DNA from: SIG672 sp045535095
Lineage (GTDB): Bacteria; Bacillota; Clostridia; Oscillospirales; CAG-272
NCBI GenBank assembly: GCA_045535095.1
Contig: JAZSKY010000043.1
Coordinates: 1 to 58,844 of the forward strand
DNA: 58,844 bases
Direction of reading: 5' to 3'
This document shows, piece by piece, positions 25,361 through 34,326 of this stretch. Below the pieces are notes generated by a model. That model ran no database searches and was not told the origin of the DNA. It saw only the letters and a list, made by a program, of their open reading frames with translations. The first letter of the stretch is position 1; every line of letters starts with the position of its first letter. A program made the position numbers and the translations under genes.

Positions 25361-26461
25361 ATGTTTACACTTACGCAAAGCGAAAAAAATATGATTGAAA
25401 AGCTCGGAGGCGCGGTGGAAAGATACCGAAAGCTCGAGGAAATGCTCGGAGATCCCGAAATAATCTCCGATCAGAAGGAATACACAACACTTATAAAGGA
25501 ATATAAGTCTCTCACTAAAATAGCCGAGAAGTACGGAGAATTTGTAAAGCTTGACAGCGAATGCCGCGATCTTTACGAGATGATCGAGCTGGAGGACGAC
25601 GAGGAGCTTCGCGCTCTCGCAAAGGACGATCTCGAAAACAACGAGGAATCTATGCGCGCTCTTATTGACGAGCTGAGAATACTTATTCTTCCGCGTGACC
25701 CTAACGACGATAAGAACGTTATCGTTGAAATCCGCGGAGGCGCAGGCGGAGACGAGGCGGCGCTTTTTGCCAACTCGCTTTACAGAATGTACTCAATGTA
25801 CTGCGCAGGAGCAGGATATAAGACCGAGATAATCGGCGCAAACGAGACCGAGCTTGGCGGATATAAGGAGATCGACTTTATGATCGAGGGCGAGGGCGCC
25901 TACTCGCGCTTCAAGTTTGAAAGCGGAGTTCATAGAGTACAGAGAGTCCCCGAGACCGAGACGCAGGGAAGAATACACACCTCGACCGTAACGGTTGCCG
26001 TTCTCCCCGAGGCAGAGGAGATCGAGGTCGTAATAAACCCTGCCGATATAATCATCGAGTCGTGCAAATCGAGCGGCGCGGGCGGTCAGCACGTCAATAA
26101 GACCGAGTCTGCAGTACGCCTCACGCATAAGCCTACGGGAATCGTAGTTGAGTGTCAGGAGGAGCGAAGCCAGTTCAAAAACCGCGACAAGGCGATGAAG
26201 GTGCTTCGCGCAAAGCTTCAGGATATGCAGGAGCGAGAGCAGAACGATAAGATAACGAGCGAGAGAAAGAGTCAGGTCGGTACGGGAGACCGCAGCGAGC
26301 GAATTAGAACCTATAACTATCCGCAGGGAAGAGTCACCGACCATAGAATAGGACTCACCCTCTACTCTCTTGAAAACTTCCTCAACGGAAACATTCAGGA
26401 AATGATAGACGCTCTTATTACCGCAGATACCGCGGAAAAATTAAAGAACAGTGAATTTTGA
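25361..26461 (+). CDS. prfA: Peptide chain release factor 1
   Basis: 366 aa. It recognises UAA and UAG and triggers peptide release. The catalytic Gly-Gly-Gln is at 241-243 in SSGAGGQHVNKTESAVR. The PCRF domain precedes it (IVEIRGGAGGDEAALFA) and the stretch GDRSERIRTYNYPQGRVTDHR is typical of RF1. No frameshift site is present, as expected for RF1 rather than RF2. GGAGG lies 7 nt before the ATG. No prmC gene follows directly, unlike in many bacteria. Confidence 0.96.
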   Translation: MFTLTQSEKNMIEKLGGAVERYRKLEEMLGDPEIISDQKEYTTLIKEYKSLTKIAEKYGEFVKLDSECRDLYEMIELEDDEELRALAKDDLENNEESMRALIDELRILILPRDPNDDKNVIVEIRGGAGGDEAALFANSLYRMYSMYCAGAGYKTEIIGANETELGGYKEIDFMIEGEGAYSRFKFESGVHRVQRVPETETQGRIHTSTVTVAVLPEAEEIEVVINPADIIIESCKSSGAGGQHVNKTESAVRLTHKPTGIVVECQEERSQFKNRDKAMKVLRAKLQDMQEREQNDKITSERKSQVGTGDRSERIRTYNYPQGRVTDHRIGLTLYSLENFLNGNIQEMIDALITADTAEKLKNSEF

Positions 26462-26465
26462 TAAT

Positions 26466-27509
26466 ATGTGTGAAAATCATATAAACACAAAAATAATAAC
26501 CTATCCCGATAAAAAGGGAATGTCCGAGGCGGCAGAGCTGATAAGACAGGGAAGGCTGGTTGCTTTTCCCACCGAGACCGTTTACGGACTCGGCGCATCA
26601 GCCCTTTTGTCCGATGCGGCAAAAAAGGTGTACGCGGCAAAGGGACGTCCGTCCGATAATCCGCTGATAATTCACCTTGCAAGATACGAGGACGCCGAAA
26701 AATACTGCGAGGTAACGCCCGAATTTGAGCGTCTCGCAAAGGCGTTCACCCCCGGACCTATTACGGTCGTAATGAAGAAAAAGGATATAATTCCGTCCGA
26801 CGTAACCGGTGGACTTGACACGGTAGCCGTCAGAATACCGAGCCACGAGGCGGCAAGAGAGCTTATATCTCTTGCAGGTGTGCCGATAGCCGCACCCTCG
26901 GCAAATCTTTCGGGAAGACCGTCCACCACGTCTGCCGACCACGTTATCAGCGATATGCTCGGCAGAATAGATATGATAATCGACGGCGGTGACTGCGAGA
27001 TCGGTCTTGAATCGACGATAGTTGCGATAGTCGGCGAAAATAAGCTGAAAATGCTCCGTCCGGGAGCGGTCACGCTCGAGATGCTCAGAGCCGAGGACTT
27101 TGAGGTCGGGCTTGATAAGGCGGTCACAGAGAAGCTCTCCGAGGGCGAAAAGCCTGCCGCACCGGGAATGAAGTATAGACACTACGCGCCGGTATCTCCC
27201 GTCATACTCCTTGACGGAAGCGACGAAAAACGCGTGCAGTTTATGTCGTCTTTTGTCGGAGACGAGTCGGTAGCGCTTGTCTGTTTTAGCGAGGACGGCG
27301 CGATAAACAGCGCAAAAAATGCGGTGGTTATCGGTAGTAAGTACGACCAAGCCGAGCAGGCGCACAGACTTTTTTCTCTCCTTCGCGCATTTGACGATAA
27401 GAGCGAGATAAAGAAGATATACGCGCCTCTCCCCGATAAAAGCGGAATAGGACTTGCAATTTTCAACCGAATGCTCAAGGCGTCGGGATATAGCGTAGTC
27501 ACACTCTAA
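26466..27509 (+). CDS. ywlC: L-threonylcarbamoyladenylate synthase (Sua5/YwlC type)
   Basis: 347 aa from the ATG at 26466, 4 nt after prfA; an in-frame GTG at 26451 overlapping prfA is the alternative. Neither has a strong ribosome binding site. It makes the intermediate for the t6A modification at position 37 of ANN-decoding tRNAs. The YrdC domain is clear (LIRQGRLVAFPTETVYGLGA, AAKGRPSDNPLIIHL, SANLSGRPSTTSADHV). The C-terminal Sua5 domain (from about 235, APGMKYRHYAPVSP) marks the long form. It sits next to translation genes; a TsaD-like paralogue lies at 37054. Confidence 0.93.
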   Translation: MCENHINTKIITYPDKKGMSEAAELIRQGRLVAFPTETVYGLGASALLSDAAKKVYAAKGRPSDNPLIIHLARYEDAEKYCEVTPEFERLAKAFTPGPITVVMKKKDIIPSDVTGGLDTVAVRIPSHEAARELISLAGVPIAAPSANLSGRPSTTSADHVISDMLGRIDMIIDGGDCEIGLESTIVAIVGENKLKMLRPGAVTLEMLRAEDFEVGLDKAVTEKLSEGEKPAAPGMKYRHYAPVSPVILLDGSDEKRVQFMSSFVGDESVALVCFSEDGAINSAKNAVVIGSKYDQAEQAHRLFSLLRAFDDKSEIKKIYAPLPDKSGIGLAIFNRMLKASGYSVVTL

Positions 27510-27544
27510 AAAAGGACACATAAATCTGAAAGGATCTTTTCTAT

Positions 27545-29782
27545 ATGGCAAAGAAAAAGGTAAGTAAGGAATATAAAGCAGACGAGGTAGTAGCACCGAT
27601 AGTCGATCAGCCCATAACCGAAACGGTAGAGAAGAACTATATGCCGTACGTTATGAGCGTTATCATTTCGCGTGCTATCCCCGAAATAGACGGATTCAAG
27701 CCCGCACACAGAAAGGTGCTTTACACGATGTACAAGCAGGGACTTCTCACGGGACCGCGTACAAAAAGTGCCAACGTTGTCGGACAAACGATGAAGATTC
27801 ACCCTCACGGAGACGCGTCCATATACGATACTCTCGTGCGCCTTACAAGAGGACACGAGGCGCTGCTTCACCCCTTTGTTGACTCAAAGGGAAGCTTTGG
27901 TAAGCATTACAGCAGCGAAATGGCGTACGCCGCTCCCCGTTATACCGAGGTAAAGCTCGATCCCTTCTGCGCAGAAATATTCAAGGGAATAGATAAAACC
28001 GCGGTCGAGATGGTGCCTAACTACGATAATACGATGGTTGAGCCCGTCCTTCTTCCCACAAGCTTCCCGAATATTCTCGTTTCGGCGAATATGGGTATCG
28101 CGGTCGGTATGGCGAGCCGTATCTGCTCGTTCAACCTCTCCGAGGTGTGCGACGGCGCAATTCAGGTGCTTCGCAACCCCAACACCGATGCAGACCAGAT
28201 GCTCGATATAATCAAAGCTCCCGATTTTCAGGGCGGCGGATATATCATCTACGATAGAAAGCAGCTTTCCGATATATATTCGACAGGTCGCGGAAGCTTC
28301 ACTATGCGCGCAAAGTACGTTTACGATAAATCGTCCAACTGTATAGACATTATCGAAATTCCGTACTCTACCTCGCTTGAAGCGATAATGAAGCGCCTCA
28401 CCGAGCTCGTTAAAAACGGAAGCCTCAAGGAGGTCTCCGACTTCAGAGACGAGATCGACCTCAAGGGCTTTAAGCTCACGCTTGACTTGAAGCGCGGCGT
28501 TGATCCCGATAAGCTTATGAATAAGCTTTACAGACTTACTCCTCTCGAGGACGATTTCTCGTGTAACTTCAACGTGCTTATTGATAGCGTACCGAGACAG
28601 ATCGGCGTTGTTGAGATACTTAAAGAGTGGATACGCTTCAGAATGGGATGCGTACGCCGCGAGCTTAGCTTCGACCTCGGAAAGAAGGAGGAAAGACTCC
28701 ACCTTCTCGAGGGACTTCGCGAGATCCTTCTTGATATTGATAAGGCAATCAAGATCATTCGTGAGACGAAAAACGATAAGGACGTAGTCCCCAACCTTAT
28801 GCAGGGATTCAGAATCGACGAGATTCAGGCAGAGTTTATCGCGGAAATAAAGCTCCGTCACTTAAACCGCGAGTATATAATCTCTCGCCTTGACGAGATA
28901 AAGAAGCTCACCGAGGATATTGCCGAGCTTAAAGACCTTATAAACAGTGATGCAAAGCTCAAAAACTATATTGCAAAGCAGCTTAAGGAGATCAAGGCTA
29001 AATACGGCAAGGAAAGACGCACCGACCTCATTTACGCAGAGGATATAGTAAATGAGCCTGAAGAGGTAGTTGTCGATACAACTCCCGTTCATATCGTTCT
29101 CTCGAAGGAGGGATATTTCAAGAAGATCTCGATGCAGTCTCTTCGCGGAAACGACGAGCAGTCCTTCAAGGACGGCGACTCGCTCCGAGTTGAGGAGGAC
29201 GCAACCAACGGAGACGATATAATCTTCTTCACCGATAAGGCGCAGTGCTATAAGACCAACGCATCGGCATTTGACTATACCAAGGCGTCCGCCCTCGGCG
29301 ACTTTGCAGCCGCAAAGCTCGGTATGGATAAGGACGAAAAGGTAGTCTATATGAAGGCGATCTCGGGCAATGACTATTCAAAGGGCAACTTTATGTTCTT
29401 CTTTGAAAACGGAAAGGGTGTAAAGGTTCCCGTACTTGCTTACGAGACCAAAACTAACAGAAAGAAGCTCGTCGGAGCCTTCTCGGACGCATCTCCGATA
29501 GTTTCGATCATATACGAGAGCGCACCCACCGAAATTCTTATGATCTCGAATGCAAAGAGGGGAATAGTTATAAGCAGTAACCTCGTTCCCGTAAAGGCGT
29601 CGAGAGCATCGCAGGGCGTATCCCTCTTCACTCTCAAGGGCGGACAGAAGCTCACAACCGTTATGACCGACTTTGCAGATAAATTCAAGAGCGCAAAGTC
29701 TCTGAAAAAGATAAAAATTCCCGCAGTTGGAATCGCAATAGACGAGTACGACGCGGAAAAACAGCAGATACAGCTTATCTGA
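27545..29782 (+). CDS. parC: Type II DNA topoisomerase subunit A (ParC/GyrA-like)
   Basis: 745 aa, close to topoisomerase IV ParC in length. Its N-terminal breakage domain has KPAHRKVLYTMYK, the HPHGDASIYDTLVRL motif and the catalytic Tyr133 in AAPRYTEVKL. A coiled-coil tower and C-gate follow (about 340-490). The C-terminal part (about 500-745) has degenerate beta-propeller-like strands (FFTDKAQCYKTNASAF) without a canonical GyrA box QRRGGKG, which favours ParC over GyrA. It passes DNA through a transient double-strand break to decatenate chromosomes. No parE/gyrB partner is adjacent. Confidence 0.88.
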   Translation: MAKKKVSKEYKADEVVAPIVDQPITETVEKNYMPYVMSVIISRAIPEIDGFKPAHRKVLYTMYKQGLLTGPRTKSANVVGQTMKIHPHGDASIYDTLVRLTRGHEALLHPFVDSKGSFGKHYSSEMAYAAPRYTEVKLDPFCAEIFKGIDKTAVEMVPNYDNTMVEPVLLPTSFPNILVSANMGIAVGMASRICSFNLSEVCDGAIQVLRNPNTDADQMLDIIKAPDFQGGGYIIYDRKQLSDIYSTGRGSFTMRAKYVYDKSSNCIDIIEIPYSTSLEAIMKRLTELVKNGSLKEVSDFRDEIDLKGFKLTLDLKRGVDPDKLMNKLYRLTPLEDDFSCNFNVLIDSVPRQIGVVEILKEWIRFRMGCVRRELSFDLGKKEERLHLLEGLREILLDIDKAIKIIRETKNDKDVVPNLMQGFRIDEIQAEFIAEIKLRHLNREYIISRLDEIKKLTEDIAELKDLINSDAKLKNYIAKQLKEIKAKYGKERRTDLIYAEDIVNEPEEVVVDTTPVHIVLSKEGYFKKISMQSLRGNDEQSFKDGDSLRVEEDATNGDDIIFFTDKAQCYKTNASAFDYTKASALGDFAAAKLGMDKDEKVVYMKAISGNDYSKGNFMFFFENGKGVKVPVLAYETKTNRKKLVGAFSDASPIVSIIYESAPTEILMISNAKRGIVISSNLVPVKASRASQGVSLFTLKGGQKLTTVMTDFADKFKSAKSLKKIKIPAVGIAIDEYDAEKQQIQLI

Positions 29783-29807
29783 CACATAAATAAAGGAGGA
29801 ATGATAG

Positions 29808-31586
29808 ATGGCAGGATCAAACGGAAATAAACCCGATATGAAAAAGCTCCTCGTGCGAATTATCGCAGGCTTTCTCGGGTTTCTGATGATTTTTTCTATC
29901 ATCGTAGTGGCAGTGCAGTCGTATGCAAACACGGCGATCGACCTGAAAGATGGCGATGAAATAGACGTCGGTCTGTATTACGGCAGCTTCCTTGCCGAAA
30001 GCTTTACCGCAGATGCAAGTAAGGGATTTCGCATAGAAATCCCTTACGGCGAGGGCTTTCTTTCCTTCGATGATGCGGACGGCATCAAGAGCGTGTCGAT
30101 AGCAAACGGAGAAAACCTCACCAAGACCGAAAGCTCGTTCAGACGCGCAGAGGAGGGTGCAGGTGTATCTGTCGGCGGATATAGAGTTATGCTCTCGTCC
30201 TATTCAACGAAGGTCGGATCAAACGATAAAAACGATAACATAATCCCGTTCAGACCTACGGGCGAAACAACGGGAACCTTCAATGCAGAAAACATAAGAG
30301 GATATATCGAAAGAATCTCCTCGACCGTCAAAAAGCTCGATAGCTACGCCGTTCCTGCGTATATTGACGGACAGTTTTACATCTGTCTCGGCGGCTTTGC
30401 AAACGCAGAGATAGCCGAGAATTTTCTCGACGCCTTCAAGGCTTCGTATAACTGCGAGGCAATAGTTACCTCTCCCGATAAGAAGGTCTATTCGGTAATC
30501 GACTATAAAACGGGAACTCTTCTTTGCCACCTTTCGGGAATAGACGCGCTCTATCTCACACCGGTTGCAAACGAGAATTTCAAGTCCTCCTCGGGCGGAA
30601 CCTATTACGGACGCCTCCGTTTTGAAAACAGCGGAGAGGGCTTTAAGGTGGTAAACACTCTTTATATGGAGGAGTACGTTGCATCGAGACTTTCCTCCGA
30701 GGTCGATACTGCCGCGTGGAATCCCGAGGCGTTAAAGACGGTCGCGAGCGTTATAAGAACGAATGCGTACGGCTCGCTGAACGAAAAATCGTCGCATAAC
30801 GCAGACGGCTTTGACCTTTGCGCGGACGCTCATTGCGGAATTTATCACGGATGCGGAAACGTGGACGAAAATGCAAAAAATGCGGTACTTTCCACGAAAA
30901 ACATAGTAATAAAGAGCGAAGGAAACCTCATAAACGCCCTTTACGGAACGACCTACGGCGGCGCAACAGTCTCCCTTGAGGACGCCTATGGCGCCTCTGT
31001 CGCAGGCAGAGGAAAGTATCTCTCCGAGGTACTTGCCGCGTGGGAAAACTACGAAAACAGACAGGGCGGCAGATGGACGGGCGAGATAAGTCCTCAGGAG
31101 CTTTACGAGATACTCTCTGTCAGAATGCCCGATTGCCCCTTGCGAGGAAACGTAGTCAAGGTCGAGGCGCTTGAGCGCTCGGAAAGCGGACTTTACGTCA
31201 CGAAGATCGAGTTTACCGATATTTTTGAAAATAAGCTGACGGTCAGCGGAAGCGAGACGATAAGAAATCTTCTGACCGGCGTAGTTGAAAGCGCGAACTT
31301 TGTAGTTGGCGTTGCAGGCAGCGAAACGCTTGAGACCGCTCTCGTTTATAACGTTGATACGCACGAGACTGCAAAGGCAGAGTCTCCCGTTAATTTCAGC
31401 GGTGCTTACGGCAATTTTGTGTTCGTAGGACGCGGACAGGGAAGCGGACTCGGAATGAGCCTTAACGGAGTAAATGACCTCGCAAATAAGGGGTATTCGT
31501 ACGAAAACGCCTATATCGATATTATCAAGATATACTATAAGGACGTAAGCGTTGAAACGCTTGTTACCGAAGAAGGCGCGATGTGA
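29808..31586 (+). CDS. SpoIID/LytB-domain membrane-anchored protein
   Basis: 592 aa, with a perfect AAAGGAGGAATGATAG leader. One N-terminal transmembrane helix (about 16-38, IIAGFLGFLMIFSIIVVAV) anchors an extracellular part. A SPOR-like segment may lie at about 160-245 (YIDGQFYICLGGFANAEIAE). The SpoIID core follows (LYMEEYVASRLSSEVDTAAWNPEALK, IRTNAYG, LYGTTYGGATVSLEDA). SpoIID proteins are peptidoglycan lytic transglycosylases acting in engulfment during sporulation; relatives act in vegetative wall remodelling. It is the last gene of the ligA operon. Confidence 0.85.
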   Translation: MAGSNGNKPDMKKLLVRIIAGFLGFLMIFSIIVVAVQSYANTAIDLKDGDEIDVGLYYGSFLAESFTADASKGFRIEIPYGEGFLSFDDADGIKSVSIANGENLTKTESSFRRAEEGAGVSVGGYRVMLSSYSTKVGSNDKNDNIIPFRPTGETTGTFNAENIRGYIERISSTVKKLDSYAVPAYIDGQFYICLGGFANAEIAENFLDAFKASYNCEAIVTSPDKKVYSVIDYKTGTLLCHLSGIDALYLTPVANENFKSSSGGTYYGRLRFENSGEGFKVVNTLYMEEYVASRLSSEVDTAAWNPEALKTVASVIRTNAYGSLNEKSSHNADGFDLCADAHCGIYHGCGNVDENAKNAVLSTKNIVIKSEGNLINALYGTTYGGATVSLEDAYGASVAGRGKYLSEVLAAWENYENRQGGRWTGEISPQELYEILSVRMPDCPLRGNVVKVEALERSESGLYVTKIEFTDIFENKLTVSGSETIRNLLTGVVESANFVVGVAGSETLETALVYNVDTHETAKAESPVNFSGAYGNFVFVGRGQGSGLGMSLNGVNDLANKGYSYENAYIDIIKIYYKDVSVETLVTEEGAM

Positions 31587-31593
31587 ATTTAAT

Positions 31594-31625
31594 AAAAGCC
31601 GAAGCATAGCTTCGGCTTTTTGTTT
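31594..31625 (+). terminator. Intrinsic terminator of the ligA operon
   Basis: AAAAGCCGAAG and CTTCGGCTTTT pair around CATAG, followed by TTTTTG. Confidence 0.88.
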
Positions 31626-31700
31626 TGAATTTTTGAAAATATTGATAATTGCAAATTATATTCGCAGTAACTATCTAAGGCGCCCATCCGCGCCGAAGCC

Positions 31701-31986
31701 GCCGCAAGCGGCGCCGTGTCATTTGCCGAGGCAAATGACCTCCGATTTATATACATCGGGGAAAACCGCGAAGCGCCTAACAGAAACGACAAAGAACAGA
31801 AGATTTACCCTCTGTTATTTCGCGCTGTGGCGGGGGAAACCCGATACCTTCGGTATCGCCTCGCTATTTGCGCAGCAAATAGCATAGCGCCACGAAGTGG
31901 CGTATTTCGTTCTTTGCGAGACGGAGCACATTTTGCAGAGCAAAACTGCCAGCCGATGCTTGCATCGGGTTTCTGTCGACACAGAA
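31701..31986. repeat. Array of short perfect hairpins of unrelated sequence
   Basis: Within 286 bp I count at least eight near-contiguous hairpins with stems of 5-9 bp and very short loops: 31718-31739 (GTCATTTGC/GCAAATGAC), 31742-31759, 31842-31858 (CGATACC/GGTATCG), 31863-31883 (GCTATTTGC/GCAAATAGC), 31888-31902, 31931-31945, 31953-31968 (CCGATGC/GCATCGG) and 31971-31986. A GC-rich one lies at 31701-31712. Arms differ from one hairpin to the next, so this is not a simple repeat. No coding frame here looks real. Confidence 0.6.
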
Positions 31987-32060
31987 AGTCGGAAGAATAC
32001 TGCACAAATGAGTTTTCGTGTGTTCGCACCGAATCATTCCGTCTGTACAAGAAAAACTAA

Positions 32061-32097
32061 AACAAAAACTCACTACCTCTCGGTAGTGAGTTTTTCT
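32061..32097 (-). terminator. Terminator, probably of the structured RNA on the minus strand
   Basis: AAAAACTCACTACC and GGTAGTGAGTTTTT form a 14-bp stem. Read on the minus strand the loop is GAGA, a GNRA tetraloop, and the sequence after it is TTTTTGTTTTAG. It can work in both directions. Confidence 0.75.
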
Positions 32098-32098
32098 T

Positions 32099-32330
32099 TC
32101 TATCGGGCCCCGCTTATGCCGTGGGTCAAGAAATATAACCCTGCTCTCGTCAGGGTGGTGTCCTCTCCGGTGCTTTACGGTGCTCCCAACGTCCCTTGAA
32201 AACCGTGACTAAGGCAGGGCTTAAAAGGGGAGGTCTGCACTCCGGCTCGGAAGTTTATCCGGACTCCAATATCAGTTTGTAGGTTTATTTACCTGACAGT
32301 TTCCACGAGCAAAGCAGGATGCCCGATAAC
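32099..32330 (-). ncRNA. Candidate structured non-coding RNA of about 230 nt (family uncertain; 6S or raiA type possible)
   Basis: The ends are complementary: TATCGGGC (32101-32108) with GCCCGATA (32321-32328), extended inward by GCTT/AAGC and CGTGG/CCACG, giving a long closing stem. Inside are ACCCTG/CAGGGT (32137-32156) and TCCGG/CCGGA (32241-32263) hairpins. Minus-strand orientation is favoured by AATAAT, a 5/6 match to the -10 box, at 32333-32338 just before the stem, and by the GNRA terminator after it. A plus-strand terminator at 32343-32386 keeps the other orientation possible. No ORF is credible. Closed-end architecture suggests 6S RNA, but the two side hairpins fit a multi-branched RNA such as the raiA motif. 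Not tmRNA, RNase P or SRP RNA, whose signature sequences are missing. Confidence 0.5.
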
Positions 32331-32342
32331 AGATTATTCGGA

Positions 32343-32386
32343 AAGATGCCGGAAAATACCTTGCAGAGCCCGGCATCTTCCTTTTT
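32343..32386 (+). terminator. Intrinsic terminator, plus orientation
   Basis: AAGATGCCGG and CCGGCATCTT pair around a 17-nt loop and are followed by CCTTTTTTC. It would end a plus-strand transcript through the structured RNA region. The remaining 70 bp to the DUF1292 gene shows nothing. Confidence 0.65.
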
Positions 32387-32457
32387 TCTTTCCATAATTA
32401 TTGTTTGCAGTAAAAGTGATTTTAAAAGCGGAAATTTCTTCCGTTTTTACGCTGTTT

Positions 32458-32775
32458 TTACGCGTCGTAGTCTATCTCGGAGAAGAGAAGATCGTCGAAA
32501 ACGTCTGCGATTCTGTCGTACTCCTCATCGTCCTCGATGGTGCAGAGAGAAACGTCTCCGTTTTCCTCTTCCTCAACCTTGAGAATAACGTACTCCTCAG
32601 CCTCGGAGCCGTCCTCGTTTACGGGAGCAAGCGCGTAGTAGATCGATCCGTCGTCCGCCTGATAGGTCTCGATAAGCTCGAACTTGGACTCGGTGCCATC
32701 CTCCTCGTCGGTAAGGGTAAGTATGCCGAATTCCTCTTCGGGAAGCTCAGCGCCATTCTTTATTTCTTCGCTCAT
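32458..32775 (-). CDS. DUF1292 family protein (YrzB-like)
   Basis: 105 aa from the ATG at 32775, preceded by AGAAAGGAAAC; the longer frame to 32811 lacks a ribosome binding site. It is strongly acidic (ELPEEEFGILTLTDEEDG, EEYVILKVEEEENGD) and ends LLFSEIDYDA. DUF1292 proteins are small cytoplasmic Firmicutes proteins, often near alaS-yrzL-yqgF-type genes. The biochemical role is unknown. Here it stands alone on the minus strand. Confidence 0.8.
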   Translation of the reverse strand: MSEEIKNGAELPEEEFGILTLTDEEDGTESKFELIETYQADDGSIYYALAPVNEDGSEAEEYVILKVEEEENGDVSLCTIEDDEEYDRIADVFDDLLFSEIDYDA

Positions 32776-32872
32776 ATTATCAGTTTCCTTTCTGAATATT
32801 TCTATATTCATTTTACACTATTTTTTTCTCCATGTCAACGCCTTTCGGAGAATTTGTTTGCTTAAATAAAGA

Positions 32873-32909
32873 TAAATAACGGAAGGCACGCGCCTTCCGT
32901 TATTTTTGT
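32873..32909 (-). terminator. Bidirectional intrinsic terminator
   Basis: AATAACGGAAGGC (32875-32887) pairs with GCCTTCCGTTATT (32892-32904) around ACGC. T-rich DNA follows on both strands. It ends the DUF378 gene on the minus strand. Confidence 0.8.
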
Positions 32910-32925
32910 AAAGCTCTTTTGCGCC

Positions 32926-33144
32926 TTAGTCCTCTGCGCTGTCAAGAATGGGCGTTCTTTCTCTGAAAAGAAGAGAGATGCACCAGATAGCGGCAACTCC
33001 GACGAGAGAGTAGATTATTCTGCTTCCCACAGAGTCCTGACCGCCGAAAATCCACGCTACGAAATCGTAACCGAAGAAGCCGATGCTACCCCAGTTGAGT
33101 CCGCCGACGATAGAGAGGAAAAGGGCTATTCTGTCTATAATCAT
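32926..33144 (-). CDS. DUF378 family small membrane protein
   Basis: 72 aa from the ATG at 33144; GGAAGG lies upstream of it, and the longer frame to 33207 has none. Two transmembrane helices are visible (IALFLSIVGGLNWGSIGFF and IIYSLVGVAAIWCISLLF). The GGLNWG motif is characteristic of DUF378 (YuzA-like) proteins. The role is unknown. The 147 bp upstream hold a possible promoter but no gene. Confidence 0.85.
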   Translation of the reverse strand: MIIDRIALFLSIVGGLNWGSIGFFGYDFVAWIFGGQDSVGSRIIYSLVGVAAIWCISLLFRERTPILDSAED

Positions 33145-33250
33145 TTTTTCAGACCTTCCTTTTAATATGCGCGAAAATATATCGTTTCGCAAGATTATTT
33201 TGCTCATAGAATAATAAATTATTCGTGCTTTTTTGCAGGGAAGTTTTGCA

Positions 33251-33283
33251 AAAAAACGGCAGACCGAAGTCTGCCGTTTAAAA
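33251..33283 (-). terminator. Intrinsic terminator, minus strand
   Basis: AAACGGCAGAC and GTCTGCCGTTT pair with a TTCG tetraloop when read on the minus strand, followed there by TTTTTTGC. It ends the two-gene unit at 33292-35168. Confidence 0.85.
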
Positions 33284-33291
33284 AATATTTT

Positions 33292-34326
33292 TTATTTTGC
33301 TGCCTCAGAATCCTCGCCCTGAGTCTCGTCCTCGAGAGGCTCAAGTATCTCGGAGCCGAAGGTTATGTCGATCCCGCCTGCCTTGACCTCAATCGACATA
33401 GTGCCTGCGCACTTGCCGAAAAGCTCCTCAGGAGATTCGTCCTTTTGTCCGACAGGTACGGTGTTTTCGATTATCTCACCCTCGGTGATAACTATCTTGC
33501 GGAAGTAGCAGGAGCGATCGTATTTCGTGCTTATTGCGAAGCTTCCGTTTTCGATCTCAACGCCCATATTTCTGAAATCGGAGTTGAGAAGAGAAATGTT
33601 CGACGATGCGGTATCTACCGTAAGGTTTTCTGCAGTTACACCGCTTGCTGTGAAGCTCGTTTCAGTCGCAACGTACTCAAAGCTCTGGAGGGTCGCGTCA
33701 CCGAGAGTTATCTCGGAGCCCGAGCCTGCAACGGTGAGAGAGTTTGCCGCGATAGCGCTCATTTCAAGCGTGCTGTCGTAAGCGCTTACGCTGATGTCAC
33801 AGTCCTTTGCTATGTCGGTAAAGCGCATGCTCGATCCGTCTGCACAGGAAAGGCTGATCTTGGAAATGTCAGCGTCAGCGGCGAGATAAATGTGGATCTC
33901 CTGCGCGCCTGCCGACGTGTCGTAGTTAAAGAAGGAACGAAGCGTTTTCCATACGCCGCTGAACTTTACTCCCGTACCGCTGAAATTGAGGTAGTCGAGA
34001 AGGGAAACCTTGTTGGAAACGTTGAGAACCTTTTCGCCTGCTGCCGCGATATAGGTGTTTTCATTGAAGTTTACAAGCTCAACGAGCGATTTCTTTGCGT
34101 TTCCGTGGATCTCAACCTTGCAGTCCTCAACCGATACGTTTACAGACGTGAAGGTCTGACCCTCGAGAGAAATTCGTGTGATAACGTCGCCGTCCTCGTT
34201 GACCGAGGTGTTTCCGTCGATAGCGGCATCGCTTGGAGCCATATCTCTTGCCTTAGCGCAGAGGATATATCCGCTGACGATAAGCACGAGTGCGATAAAT
34301 ATACTGATTATTGAAGATGCTTTCAC
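33292..34326 (-). CDS. Membrane-anchored DUF4097-like beta-repeat protein
   Basis: 344 aa from a GTG that overlaps the upstream gene's stop (GTGA). One N-terminal transmembrane helix (IISIFIALVLIVSGYILC) is followed by a long beta-rich extracytoplasmic part. That part has the alternating 'S..I....S.l.ls' strands typical of DUF4097/adhesin-like solenoids (AYDSTLEMSAIAANSLTVAG, ENLTVDTASSNISLL). The acidic tail is EDETQGEDSEAAK. DUF4097 proteins commonly pair with HAAS/DUF1700 membrane proteins in regulatory modules. The family is inferred from pattern, with moderate confidence. Confidence 0.6.
   Translation of the reverse strand: MKASSIISIFIALVLIVSGYILCAKARDMAPSDAAIDGNTSVNEDGDVITRISLEGQTFTSVNVSVEDCKVEIHGNAKKSLVELVNFNENTYIAAAGEKVLNVSNKVSLLDYLNFSGTGVKFSGVWKTLRSFFNYDTSAGAQEIHIYLAADADISKISLSCADGSSMRFTDIAKDCDISVSAYDSTLEMSAIAANSLTVAGSGSEITLGDATLQSFEYVATETSFTASGVTAENLTVDTASSNISLLNSDFRNMGVEIENGSFAISTKYDRSCYFRKIVITEGEIIENTVPVGQKDESPEELFGKCAGTMSIEVKAGGIDITFGSEILEPLEDETQGEDSEAAK

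Noticed and set aside
31552..32199. Several overlapping open frames of 67-114 codons on both strands
   Set aside because: They cover the hairpin array, terminators and the structured RNA region; translations are low in hydrophobic patterning and have no start signals.
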